Shown piece by piece: positions 17,270 to 25,171 of a DNA stretch of 64,000 nucleotides. Both the position numbers and the translations under genes were made by a program. The first letter of the stretch is position 1, and the number at the start of each line of letters is the position of its first letter. The DNA is from Shinella kummerowiae (GTDB taxonomy: Bacteria > Pseudomonadota > Alphaproteobacteria > Rhizobiales > Rhizobiaceae): positions 62,001 to 126,000 of the forward strand of contig NZ_WUMK01000007.1 in NCBI RefSeq assembly GCF_009827055.1, in the 5' to 3' direction. The notes beneath the pieces were generated by a model, which saw only the letters and a program-made list of their open reading frames with translations, was not told where the DNA came from and made no database searches.

Positions 17270-18319
17270 ATGGCGCCGGATAATTTCCAGGAAACCGGTC
17301 TCGTTTATGTCTCCGATAGCGAGCCCGGGATCCGGCGCCAGCGGACCGGCCGCAGCTTTTGTTACCGCCTGCCGGACGGTTCTCTCGTGCGTGATGGTGC
17401 ACTGAAGGTACGCATCGCCGGGCTTGGGCTGCCGCCGGCCTATGAAAATGTCTGGATCTGTCTCGACGACAACGGCCATCTTCAGGCGACGGGCTACGAT
17501 GCGCGCGGGCGCAAGCAATATCGCTATCACCCTGATTGGCAGGCGCTGAAGAGCGGTGACAAGTTCGACCAGCTCATCGCCTTCGGCCGGGCGCTGCCAA
17601 AGCTTCGCCGTGCGGTGCGGCGGGATCTCGACGGCACGCCGGGCATGGTCGATACGATGCTGGCAGCAATCACCGTTCTGCTCGACGAGGCGCAGTTGCG
17701 CGTCGGCAACAGGGCCTATGTGCAGGAGAATGGCACTTATGGCGCCACGACGCTGTTGAAGCGCCACGTCTCGCTGGCCGAGGGCCACATAGAGCTTCGC
17801 TTCACGGCCAAGGGTGGCAAGCGGGTGCGCCGGACGCTGAAACATCCCCGCCTTCAGCGCTTGCTTGAAGATTGCGCCGATCTGCCGGGACGCCAGCTCT
17901 TCGTCTGGAGGGATGACACGGATCTGGTACGGCCGATCGATTCCGGCCGGCTCAACACCTATCTCGCCGATATTTCCGGCATTGCCGTTTCCGCCAAGAC
18001 ATTCCGGACCTGGGCTGGCAGTCTCGCCGCCTTCTCGCTCGCGCGGCATGCGATAGAGGCGGGCGATCGCCCGACGATCAAGGGGATGGCAACGGCGGCA
18101 GCGGAGGTGCTGCACAACACGCCGGCGATCGCCCGGTCGAGCTACATTCACCCCGACATCATTGCGCTTGCCGAAACGCCGGAGAGCCTGCGGCTTGCGC
18201 TGCGCCGTCCGGCCCTGAAGGCGACCGGGCTGCGCTCGGAGGAGGAGCGACTGCTGCGTTTCCTGGAAAACCGGCGAAACGCCCGCCGTCGCGCATCCCG
18301 GAAAACATCAGAGAAATAG
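17270..18319 (+). CDS. DNA topoisomerase IB (poxvirus/bacterial type)
   Basis: A 349-residue type IB topoisomerase of the small eukaryote/virus-like class found in many rhizobia. An N-terminal beta-rich domain contains WICLDDNGHLQATGYDARGRKQYRYHP. The catalytic domain has conserved basic residues (around LRVGNRAY, KGGKRVRRTL and TFRTWAG) and the nucleophile Tyr in ARSSYIHP near residue 282. It relaxes supercoils through a 3'-phosphotyrosine intermediate. It starts 9 nt after glgX, so it is likely co-transcribed from the stress promoter at 15014. In this group of bacteria it is an accessory enzyme rather than the essential topoisomerase. Confidence 0.9.
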   Translation: MAPDNFQETGLVYVSDSEPGIRRQRTGRSFCYRLPDGSLVRDGALKVRIAGLGLPPAYENVWICLDDNGHLQATGYDARGRKQYRYHPDWQALKSGDKFDQLIAFGRALPKLRRAVRRDLDGTPGMVDTMLAAITVLLDEAQLRVGNRAYVQENGTYGATTLLKRHVSLAEGHIELRFTAKGGKRVRRTLKHPRLQRLLEDCADLPGRQLFVWRDDTDLVRPIDSGRLNTYLADISGIAVSAKTFRTWAGSLAAFSLARHAIEAGDRPTIKGMATAAAEVLHNTPAIARSSYIHPDIIALAETPESLRLALRRPALKATGLRSEEERLLRFLENRRNARRRASRKTSEK

Positions 18320-18362
18320 AGTGGAGAGGGCGGGGGCTTCGGCAGCCTAGGAAGTGGCTTGG

Positions 18363-18635
18363 CTAGCTCGTTTCGATTGTCGACGGAAGGCTGCGCGTGG
18401 CTTTCCGGCGGAAACGCGCGCCGCGGGCGAGATTGACGGCCGCGCGCGTCGCGTCGTCGGCTTCATCCGAATTGCGCCTTTTGCGGAGATGCTCCGGCAG
18501 AGCGACCTTTTCGAGTTCGGCCCGTTCGCGCGCCGCCTGTTCCCAATGTTCGTGGTCCTTGCCGTGCGGGCGACCATTCGCCTCCCAAAGGCCATAGGCA
18601 CGTTTGCTGATCCATTCCTGGCGTTCGTCGTTCAC
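18363..18635 (-). CDS. DUF2934 domain protein
   Basis: A 90-residue protein. Its N-terminal ~40 residues (EWISKRAYGLWEANGRPHGKDHEHW) match the DUF2934 signature, in which an aromatic-rich helix is followed by GRPxGxDxxHW. The rest is basic and probably disordered. The start is a GTG at 18635 with AAGGGA about 8 nt upstream. It is the last gene of a minus-strand run (small protein, CBS, DUF982, DUF2934) that begins at an EcfG-type promoter. The molecular function is unknown. The family is common in stress regulons of rhizobia. Confidence 0.8.
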   Translation of the reverse strand: MNDERQEWISKRAYGLWEANGRPHGKDHEHWEQAARERAELEKVALPEHLRKRRNSDEADDATRAAVNLARGARFRRKATRSLPSTIETS

Positions 18636-18663
18636 GGCGATGTCCCTTCGAGGTGGCGACGGT

Positions 18664-18930
18664 CTATGCCGACGTCCACGAGTTCACACGGAAATCCGCT
18701 TCCTTTGCCGCTTCTATGAAGGCCCGGCGGGCAAAGGCCGGGTCGTCGTCGCTGGTCAGCCCCTGCTCGCAGACGTTTTTGGCCGTCAGCGCTGCAGGTC
18801 CGTCTTCGATCGGCCAATGGTTCTTCAGGCAGAGCAGGGCGTCGCGTGTGCTCTGCACCCGCAGCACCCGCTGGTCGCCTTCCAGCACGACGGCCTCGTC
18901 CCACAGTCGGTCGGTCACAAAGATGGTCAT
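18664..18930 (-). CDS. DUF982 domain protein
   Basis: An 88-residue protein matching the DUF982 family, which is expanded in Rhizobiaceae. The core is DAL.CLKNHWPIEDGPAALTAKNVCEQGL, the usual WP..G..A-rich signature. Its start codon overlaps the stop of the upstream CBS gene (TCAT at 18927-18930 read on the minus strand as ATGA), so the two are translationally coupled. No biochemical role is established. The operon position suggests a stress response. Confidence 0.82.
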   Translation of the reverse strand: MTIFVTDRLWDEAVVLEGDQRVLRVQSTRDALLCLKNHWPIEDGPAALTAKNVCEQGLTSDDDPAFARRAFIEAAKEADFRVNSWTSA

Positions 18931-19319
18931 TGCACGGCCTCCTGCGCCGGTTTTTCGGCCGGCAGGTCGACAAGGCTGACAATGCCGACGACACGCCGGT
19001 CATCGTTCACCACCACGAGGCGGCGCACACCGAAGTGACGCATGCGGGCCGCGATCGTCGCCGTGTCGTCGCCTTCGTTACACACTTCAGGTGACACGGT
19101 CATGAATTCGGCAATCGCCGTCGAGGTCGAGAGCCCCTGGGCCAGAACCGATGCGACGATGTCACGATCGGTGATGATGCCGACGATGGCGCCGACACCG
19201 GGCACTTCGACCGGCAGCGCGCCGACTTCTGTTTCGAGCATCAGCCGGGCGGCCGACTGGGCGGTGTCATTGGGAGAGACCGTCACGATCTGGGCGGACA
19301 TCACGTCCTTCACACGCAT
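18927..19319 (-). CDS. CBS-domain protein (second copy)
   Basis: A 130-residue tandem CBS (Bateman) protein. It begins MRVKDVMSAQIVTVSPNDT, followed by VGIITDRDIVASVLAQG, and the second CBS runs to HFGVRRLVVVNDDRRVVGIVSLVDL. The ATG at 19319 is chosen over an upstream in-frame codon because AGGGAG lies 8 nt before it and the CBS fold starts there. It overlaps DUF982 by 4 nt and follows a small protein gene by 13 nt. It is related in type to the CBS protein between treY and treZ. Adenine-nucleotide binding is likely. The partner is unknown. Confidence 0.87.
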   Translation of the reverse strand: MRVKDVMSAQIVTVSPNDTAQSAARLMLETEVGALPVEVPGVGAIVGIITDRDIVASVLAQGLSTSTAIAEFMTVSPEVCNEGDDTATIAARMRHFGVRRLVVVNDDRRVVGIVSLVDLPAEKPAQEAVQ

Positions 19320-19332
19320 CTGGCCGCTCCCT

Positions 19333-19539
19333 TCAGAGCCGACCGTTGACGAGGCTGCGGCCGTTTGGCGTGGCGGGCACGACCACTTCGTCCCTGTTCG
19401 GCTGGCTGAGCGGCACGTCAACCTGGTGCGGGATGATCACTTGCGGCTCCCAGGCATTGCGGCGTTTGCGCATGTCGCCGGGATTGGCATCCGAGGTGGT
19501 GGCGGGTTTGCGGGCAAGCGGCTTTTTCTTCTGGCGCAC
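19333..19539 (-). CDS. Small hypothetical protein (68 aa)
   Basis: A 68-residue basic protein starting with GTG at 19539, with GGGAG 6 nt upstream. The N-terminus is lysine/arginine rich (MRQKKKPLARKPATTS) and the C-terminal half contains PQVIIPHQVDVPLSQPNRDEVVV. I do not recognise a family. Three things support it as a real gene: a clean ribosome site, a full EcfG-type promoter 38 nt upstream, and 13-nt spacing to the CBS gene. Confidence 0.55.
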   Translation of the reverse strand: MRQKKKPLARKPATTSDANPGDMRKRRNAWEPQVIIPHQVDVPLSQPNRDEVVVPATPNGRSLVNGRL

Positions 19540-19576
19540 GTCGAACTCCCTGCGGACTGGCTTTGTCTTTTGACCA

Positions 19577-19601
19577 AACGCGAAGCCTTCCGCTTGGTTC
19601 C
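19577..19601 (-). promoter_or_regulatory. EcfG/RpoE2-type promoter of the small protein-CBS-DUF982-DUF2934 operon
   Basis: Minus-strand GGAAC (19601-19597), 16 nt, CGTT (19580-19577) is a perfect consensus match. It ends 38 nt before the GTG start at 19539. Confidence 0.7.
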
Positions 19602-19610
19602 GCAGAATCG

Positions 19611-19635
19611 GGAACGGAATTGCCTGTCGGGCATT
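19611..19635 (+). promoter_or_regulatory. Possible EcfG-type promoter of the SDR gene
   Basis: Plus-strand GGAAC (19611-19615), 16 nt, CATT (19632-19635), 30 nt before the SDR start. The -10 differs from CGTT at one position. It is back-to-back with the minus-strand promoter at 19577-19601. Confidence 0.38.
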
Positions 19636-19665
19636 CCTGTCGAGCCGTCACGGATGGAGTTGCCG

Positions 19666-20448
19666 ATGCTGTTTGCAGGAAAGGTCGTCCTCGTTACCGG
19701 TGCGGGCTCCGGGATCGGCAAGGCCACGGCGCTGGCCTTTGCCCGTCACGGCGCAAGCGTCGGCGTTCTGAGCCACACCGTTGAGGAGGTGGAGGCTGTC
19801 GTGAAGGAGATTCTCGAGATTGGTGGCGCCGGGCTCGCCCTCGCGGCGGATGTGGCGGACGAGGCGTCGATGCGTGCTTCGGTCGAGCACCTCGTTCGGG
19901 CATTCGGCGGTCTCGACATTGTCGTCGCCAATGCGGGCATCAATGGGGTCTGGGCGCCGATCGACGATCTGAAACCGGCGGAATGGGACGAGACGATTTC
20001 CGTCAACCTGCGCGGCACGTATTTGACGCTCCACCTGACGGTGCCGCACCTCAAGCGGGCGGGCGACGGCGCCGTCGTCGTCGTCTCCTCGATCAACGGG
20101 ACGCGCACGTTCACGACACCGGGCGCCACCGCCTATTCCGCCACCAAGGCGGCGCAGGTGGCGATGGTGCAGCAATTGGCCCTGGAGCTTGGCAAGGCCG
20201 GTATCCGCGTCAATGCGGTCTGCCCCGGTGCGATCGAGACCCGCATCGACGAGAACACGGAGCAAAGGGGGGCGAGCGAGACCGCCATTCCCGTCGTCTG
20301 GCCGGAGGGCGACATACCGGTCTCGCATGGCAAGCCCGGCACGGCCAGCGAAGTCGCCGACGTCATCCTCTTCCTCGCCTCATCCAAGGCGCGGCACATT
20401 ACCGGCATTCCGCTGTGGATCGACGGTGGACAGGGCCTGCTTCGCTGA
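19666..20448 (+). CDS. Short-chain dehydrogenase/reductase
   Basis: A 260-residue classical SDR with the cofactor motif TGAGSGIG near residue 12, VANAGINGVW (NAG motif), catalytic Ser in VVVSSINGT, and YSATKAAQ (Tyr and Lys). The C-terminus, GIPLWIDGGQGLLR, is the usual family ending. The ATG at 19666 has GGAG 6 nt upstream and is preferred over the ATG at 19654. The substrate is unknown. It precedes matB by 78 bp on the same strand but is probably an independent unit. A stress-type promoter may drive it. Confidence 0.88.
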   Translation: MLFAGKVVLVTGAGSGIGKATALAFARHGASVGVLSHTVEEVEAVVKEILEIGGAGLALAADVADEASMRASVEHLVRAFGGLDIVVANAGINGVWAPIDDLKPAEWDETISVNLRGTYLTLHLTVPHLKRAGDGAVVVVSSINGTRTFTTPGATAYSATKAAQVAMVQQLALELGKAGIRVNAVCPGAIETRIDENTEQRGASETAIPVVWPEGDIPVSHGKPGTASEVADVILFLASSKARHITGIPLWIDGGQGLLR

Positions 20449-20526
20449 TTCCTTTCCGCTTGTTGCCTCTGGCATCCTTGCCCGCCGGTGTGACAATGTG
20501 CGGGTAAACGGGAGAGGAAACGTTCA

Positions 20527-22038
20527 ATGGCCAACCATCTTTTCGACGCGATCCGCGCAGGTGCAACACCGGAGGCGGCCTTTATCGAGGCGGCCGAGGG
20601 ACGGTCCTGGACCTATGGCGACATGATCCGGTTCTCCGGCCAGTTGGCTGCTACGCTCAGCGCTCTGGGCGTGCAGTCGGGCGACCGGGTGGCGGTCCAG
20701 GTGGAAAAGAGCCCCGAGGCGCTGATGCTCTACCTTGCCTGTCTGCGCGCCGGTGCGGTCTATCTGCCGCTCAACCCGGCCTACACGCTGGCGGAGCTGG
20801 ATTATTTCATCGGCGATGCGGAGCCGCGTCTGGTGGTCGTCGATCCGAAATCCGAAACGGGCGTCGCGGCGATTGCACAGGCCCGTGGCAGCGCGGTCGA
20901 GACGCTGGATGCACCCGGCAGCGGCAGCCTTCTCGATCGGGCAGGCGGGGCGGCGGCGGACTTTGCCGATGTGGAGCGCGGCCCGGACGATCTGGCGGCG
21001 ATCCTCTATACGTCGGGCACGACCGGGCGCTCCAAGGGCGCGATGCTCACGCATGACAACCTGCTCTCCAATGCGCTAACGCTGCGCGACCATTGGCGCT
21101 TCACCAGCGCCGACCGACTGATCCATGCCCTGCCGATCTTCCACACGCACGGCCTGTTCGTTGCCTCGAACGTGACGCTGCTGTCCGGTGCCTCGATGTA
21201 TCTGTTGCCGAAATTCGACGCCGACGAGGCGCTTCGGTTGATGCAAAGCGCTACGGTGATGATGGGCGTGCCGACCTTCTATGTGCGGCTCGTGCAGCAT
21301 GCGGGCCTGACGCGGGAGGCGACGGCCAGGATGCGGCTCTTCGTTTCCGGCTCGGCGCCGCTCCTTGCCGAAACCCACCGCAGTTTCGCTGAAAAGACCG
21401 GCCATGCCATCCTCGAGCGGTACGGCATGACCGAAACCAACATGAACACCTCCAATCCCTATGACGGCGACCGCATCGCGGGCACGGTAGGGTTTCCGCT
21501 GCCCGGCGTCTCGCTGCGGGTCACCGACCCGGAGACCGGCGCGCCGGTGCCGGATGGTGAGACGGGCATGATTGAAGTGAAGGGGCCGAACGTCTTCAAG
21601 GGCTATTGGCGCATGCCGGAGAAGACCGCCGCCGAGTTTCGGACAGACGGTTTCTTCATCACCGGCGACCTCGGCAAGGTCGACGAGCGCGGCTACGTGC
21701 ACATCGTCGGGCGCGGCAAGGACCTCGTCATTTCCGGCGGCTACAACATCTATCCGAAGGAAGTGGAGACGGAGATCGACGGCATGCCGGGCGTCGTCGA
21801 AAGTGCGGTCATCGGCGTGCCGCATCCGGATTTCGGCGAGGGTGTGACGGCCGTCGTGGTGCGGGCGAAAGGCTCTGCACTGGACGAGAAGGCGGTGCTC
21901 GACGGGCTGAAGGACCGGCTGGCCCGCTACAAACAGCCAAAACGCGTGCTGTTCGTCGATGATTTGCCACGCAACACGATGGGCAAGGTGCAGAAGAACG
22001 TCCTGCGGGAGGCCTATGCGGATCTCTACAGGGCTTAG
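20527..22038 (+). CDS. matB: Malonyl-CoA synthetase
   Basis: A 503-residue ANL-family ligase, strongly similar along its length to rhizobial MatB, which makes malonyl-CoA from malonate, CoA and ATP. The AMP-binding motif is LYTSGTTGRSKGAMLTH (about residues 159-175), followed by ERYGMTETNMNTSNPYDG, the hinge region GRGKDLVISGGYNIYPKEVE and the C-terminal lysine segment PRNTMGKVQKN. The ATG follows GGGAGAGGAAA. The usual partners matA (decarboxylase) and matC (transporter) are not in this window, so it may supply malonyl-CoA for synthesis or detoxify malonate alone. The stop codon overlaps that of the convergent LysR gene. Confidence 0.94.
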   Translation: MANHLFDAIRAGATPEAAFIEAAEGRSWTYGDMIRFSGQLAATLSALGVQSGDRVAVQVEKSPEALMLYLACLRAGAVYLPLNPAYTLAELDYFIGDAEPRLVVVDPKSETGVAAIAQARGSAVETLDAPGSGSLLDRAGGAAADFADVERGPDDLAAILYTSGTTGRSKGAMLTHDNLLSNALTLRDHWRFTSADRLIHALPIFHTHGLFVASNVTLLSGASMYLLPKFDADEALRLMQSATVMMGVPTFYVRLVQHAGLTREATARMRLFVSGSAPLLAETHRSFAEKTGHAILERYGMTETNMNTSNPYDGDRIAGTVGFPLPGVSLRVTDPETGAPVPDGETGMIEVKGPNVFKGYWRMPEKTAAEFRTDGFFITGDLGKVDERGYVHIVGRGKDLVISGGYNIYPKEVETEIDGMPGVVESAVIGVPHPDFGEGVTAVVVRAKGSALDEKAVLDGLKDRLARYKQPKRVLFVDDLPRNTMGKVQKNVLREAYADLYRA

Positions 22039-22886
22039 CCCAGCCGGGCAAAGTGTCGTTTGAGGATGTCGAGCACCTCGCTCGCCAGTTCGCCGACGAT
22101 GCCGTTGCGTTCCCAGGCATAGAGGGAGGCGACGACCGGCGGTTCCGGGCCGAAATCGGTAAGCTCCCTGACCCGCCATCCCTTCGTTGCGTCGATCGGC
22201 AGCAGCGAGAGGCCGAGGCCGGCCTCGACGGCCATCAGCACGTTGCGTAGGCTGGCGGAGGTGAAGGCGACGTACCAGCGGCGGCGCTCACGTTCCAGCC
22301 GTTCGGACATGGCATCGCGGTAGAGCCCACCGGGTGGAAAGGTGACGAGCGGGGTCGGGTCGGGCAGGTCGGGAGCCGCATCCATCGCCGTGAACCAGGC
22401 GATCGGCTCCATGAAGCTCGCCCAGCTGTCGCCGCTCGGCGTATCCTCCTTCAGCACCACGATATCCAGTTCGCCGGCGCGGTAGCGGCGGTTGAGGTCG
22501 GCGCGCAGGCCGGTGGTGACGTCGAGGCGGGCTTCCTTGTGGCGTTTGGTGAAGGCGGCGAAGGCGCGGGCCATTTCGGGCGTGGCGATATCGTCCGGCA
22601 TGCCGATGCGCACGGAGGTGGTGCCGGAGGTTTCCGCCACCAGCGTCAGCGCCTCGCTCTGGAGTGCGAGGATGCGGCGGGCGTGGCCGAGCAGGCGCTC
22701 GCCGGTCACCGTCAGGCGCACCGGCCGGGCGGCGCGGTCGACCAGTTCCCGCCCGATCGCCTCCTCCAGACGCGCGATCTGCTGGCTCATGGTCGATTGC
22801 GTCATATGCAGGCGATCGGCGGCAGCCGTGAAACTCCCGGCGTCGGCGATCGCCACGAAAGCCCGGAGCAGGCGCGGATCGAGCAC
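22035..22886 (-). CDS. LysR-family transcriptional regulator
   Basis: A 283-residue LysR regulator. The winged HTH is at the N-terminus (LDPRLLRAFVAIADAGSFTAAADRL, then MTQSTMSQQIARLEEAIG), followed by a substrate-binding-like effector domain. The frame also opens at an ATG at 22919. I prefer the GTG at 22886 because GGAG lies 5 nt before it and because LysR proteins normally begin at LDPRLLRAF. It is divergent from the CynX-type exporter at 23026 and is likely its local regulator. Confidence 0.87.
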   Translation of the reverse strand: MLDPRLLRAFVAIADAGSFTAAADRLHMTQSTMSQQIARLEEAIGRELVDRAARPVRLTVTGERLLGHARRILALQSEALTLVAETSGTTSVRIGMPDDIATPEMARAFAAFTKRHKEARLDVTTGLRADLNRRYRAGELDIVVLKEDTPSGDSWASFMEPIAWFTAMDAAPDLPDPTPLVTFPPGGLYRDAMSERLERERRRWYVAFTSASLRNVLMAVEAGLGLSLLPIDATKGWRVRELTDFGPEPPVVASLYAWERNGIVGELASEVLDILKRHFARLG

Positions 22887-23025
22887 GGTGTCTCCATCGA
22901 AAATCAGAATAGTCAGCATCTAAACATCTAATTTGCGCATGATTCAAGCCGGTGATAGCGGTAAGCACGATCGACAGGCCGAACCCTGCCGCGAACAGCT
23001 ATTTTCAGCACGAGAGACAATTCCG

Positions 23026-24219
23026 ATGGATACCGTTAAGGCGCGCGCCGGGCGCGACTGGGCAATGCTGGCATTGGTCGTGCTGATCGGCCTCAACCTG
23101 CGCCCCTTCCTGGCTGCCCCGGCGCCGATCCTCGCCGAGATTGTCGCGGATACCGGTCTTGGCTATGGCGGTATCGCGATGCTTACCCTGCTGCCGATGT
23201 TCCTGATGGGGCTCGGTGCGTTCGTCGCGCCCGGCCTTCAGGTCAGGCTCGGCACGCGACGCGGGCTGTTGATGGCGCTCGGCATTCTCCTCCTGGGCTC
23301 GGCGCTCCGCCTCGTCGTCACCGGTGGGGTGTCGCTCATCCTGACGGCGGCGCTCTGCGGCATCGGCGTCGCCTTCATCCAGGCGGCCTTTCCCGGCATC
23401 ATCAAGGCGCGCTTCCCCAACCAGGTGCCGGTCGTCACCGGCCTCTATTCGGCGATGATCATGGCTGGCGGCGCCTTCGGCGCGCGGCTGATGCCAATGT
23501 TCGTGCATGCCGGGTTCGGCTGGCGGGCGGCGCTCGCCTGGCTGGCGCTTCCGGTCGCCATCGCGCTCGCGGCTGCCTGGCGTACCCTGTCCGATGTGCA
23601 GTCGACCAAGCCGGACGGCACGCTGACGCGCCAGCTTCTCGGCCGGCCGCGCACCTGGGTGCTGATGGCGGCCTTCGGGCTGATCAATGCCGGCTACACA
23701 TCGATGATCGCCTGGCTTGCGCCCTACTATCAGGCACAGGGCTGGTCGAGCGACGACAGCAGCGGTCTCGTCGCCGTAATGGCCATCTGTCAGGCGGTGG
23801 CGGCACTAGGGCTTCCCATTTTGGCGCGCGGCAATGTCGACCGCCGCCGCTGGCTCTGGCTGACCATCGCCTTCCAGGCCATCGGGTTTTTCGGGCTTAC
23901 AGGCCTTCCCGGCCTGGCGCCGGCCGTCTGGGCAGGGTTTTGTGGTGCGGGCCTCGGCGGCAGTTTTGCGCTTGCCATCGTCACGGCGCTCGATCACCTG
24001 CCGCGGCCGGAACAGGCCGGCGCGCTTGCCGCGCTGATGCAGGGGGGCGGTTTTCTCATTGCCGCCATCGGCCCCTATGCAATGGCCGTGCTGCACGACT
24101 GGACCGGCGGTTTTGCCGCCGGCTGGGCGCTGCATCTCGGTTGCGTGCTGGTGACGGCGCTGCTCTATCTGCGCTTCGACCCGCGCTCCTATCCGGACGC
24201 GATGCCTTTGCCGTCATGA
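23026..24219 (+). CDS. MFS transporter, CynX/NimT family
   Basis: A 397-residue major facilitator with about 12 hydrophobic segments. The start after a short N-terminus (LALVVLIGLNLRPFLAAPAPIL) is the hallmark of the CynX/NimT (cyanate/2-nitroimidazole) group, as is GLYSAMIMAGGAFGA in the middle. The ATG at 23026 is used because the open frame upstream only offers a TTG and lacks a ribosome site. The LysR gene diverges from it. Members export or import small anions and drugs. The substrate here is unknown. A bidirectional hairpin terminator follows immediately. Confidence 0.88.
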   Translation: MDTVKARAGRDWAMLALVVLIGLNLRPFLAAPAPILAEIVADTGLGYGGIAMLTLLPMFLMGLGAFVAPGLQVRLGTRRGLLMALGILLLGSALRLVVTGGVSLILTAALCGIGVAFIQAAFPGIIKARFPNQVPVVTGLYSAMIMAGGAFGARLMPMFVHAGFGWRAALAWLALPVAIALAAAWRTLSDVQSTKPDGTLTRQLLGRPRTWVLMAAFGLINAGYTSMIAWLAPYYQAQGWSSDDSSGLVAVMAICQAVAALGLPILARGNVDRRRWLWLTIAFQAIGFFGLTGLPGLAPAVWAGFCGAGLGGSFALAIVTALDHLPRPEQAGALAALMQGGGFLIAAIGPYAMAVLHDWTGGFAAGWALHLGCVLVTALLYLRFDPRSYPDAMPLPS

Positions 24220-24220
24220 A

Positions 24221-24247
24221 AAACCCGCGCCGGTCGGGCGCGGGTTT
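24221..24247. terminator. Bidirectional rho-independent terminator
   Basis: A perfect 11-bp stem (24221-24231 with 24237-24247) and 5-nt loop lie between the convergent MFS and allE genes. It is bordered by A residues on the left and T residues on the right, so it can serve both strands. Confidence 0.8.
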
Positions 24248-24258
24248 CTAAGTGGTTC

Positions 24259-25095
24259 TTAACGACGGGAACCGAAAGGCCTCAGCGCCATGTGGCGATT
24301 GACGTCCTTGTAGAGCAGGTAGCGGAACGGGCCAGGGCCGCCGGCATAGCAGGCTTGCGGGCAGAAGGCGCGCAGCCACATGAAGTCGCCGGCTTCGACT
24401 TCCACCCAGTCCTGGTTGAGGCGGTAGACGGCCTTGCCCTGCAGCACGTAGAGGCCGTGTTCCATGACATGGGTTTCGGCAAAGGGAATGACCGCGCCGG
24501 GCATCAGCGTGACGATCGTCACATGCATGTCGTGGCGCAGGTCGTTCGGATCGACGAAGCGCGTCGTTGCCCATCCGCCGTTCGTGCCGGGCATTTCCGA
24601 CGGCTTGATGTCCTTTTCGTTGAGGATCAGCGGTTCGGGATGGGGAAGGCCATCGACCGCCTCATAGGCCTTGCGGATCCAGTGGAAACGGGCATGAGCG
24701 CCCGAGCGATTGTGCAGCGACCATTTCAGGCTGGGCGGCAGGAAAGCATAACCGCCCGGCTGAAGCGTGTGTTTGCCGGTCGGCAGCGTCAGCTCCACCT
24801 CGCCATCGACGACGAAGAGCACGCCTTCTGCGTCGGGATCCTGCTCCGGCCTGTCGCTGCCGCCGCCCGGCGCCACTTCCATGATGTACTGCGAAAACGT
24901 CTCGGCAAAGCCGGACAGCGGGCGGGCGATGACCCAGCAACGCGTCTCGTTCCAGAAGGGCAGGAAGCTGGTGACGATGTCCTGCATGGTTCCCTTCGGG
25001 ATCACTGCATAGGCTTCGGTGAACATCGCGCGGCCGGTCAGGAGATCGCTCTGCGGTGGGTGGCCGCCGAGGGAGGAATAGTAGCTTCTTTGCAT
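24259..25095 (-). CDS. allE: (S)-ureidoglycine aminohydrolase
   Basis: A 278-residue bicupin that releases ammonia from (S)-ureidoglycine to give (S)-ureidoglycolate, the step after allantoicase/allantoate amidohydrolase in purine degradation. It opens YYSSLGGHPPQSDLLTGRAMFTEAYAVIPKG, typical of the YlbA/AllE family. The second cupin carries metal-binding residues in VIPFAETHVMEHGLYVLQGKAVYRL. The ATG at 25095 is preferred to the long in-frame upstream extension because the family starts at this point. No other ureide genes are in the window. It is convergent with the MFS gene. Confidence 0.9.
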   Translation of the reverse strand: MQRSYYSSLGGHPPQSDLLTGRAMFTEAYAVIPKGTMQDIVTSFLPFWNETRCWVIARPLSGFAETFSQYIMEVAPGGGSDRPEQDPDAEGVLFVVDGEVELTLPTGKHTLQPGGYAFLPPSLKWSLHNRSGAHARFHWIRKAYEAVDGLPHPEPLILNEKDIKPSEMPGTNGGWATTRFVDPNDLRHDMHVTIVTLMPGAVIPFAETHVMEHGLYVLQGKAVYRLNQDWVEVEAGDFMWLRAFCPQACYAGGPGPFRYLLYKDVNRHMALRPFGSRR

Positions 25096-25171
25096 CGTCT
25101 CAGGCCCTTTTGTCTTGAGTGTTTCCGGTGTTTCCTGGCGGGCTTCTCTGCCGCCTTGTTCTTGAACGGCG

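Noticed and set aside
15554-18151. An 865-codon open frame on the minus strand
   Set aside because: It is antisense to glgX and topoisomerase IB, both of which have full motifs. Its composition is chance-like.
17270-18319. Topoisomerase IB as a sign of a phage or virus
   Set aside because: Chromosomal type IB enzymes of this size are common in rhizobia. No phage genes, att sites or integrase flank it.
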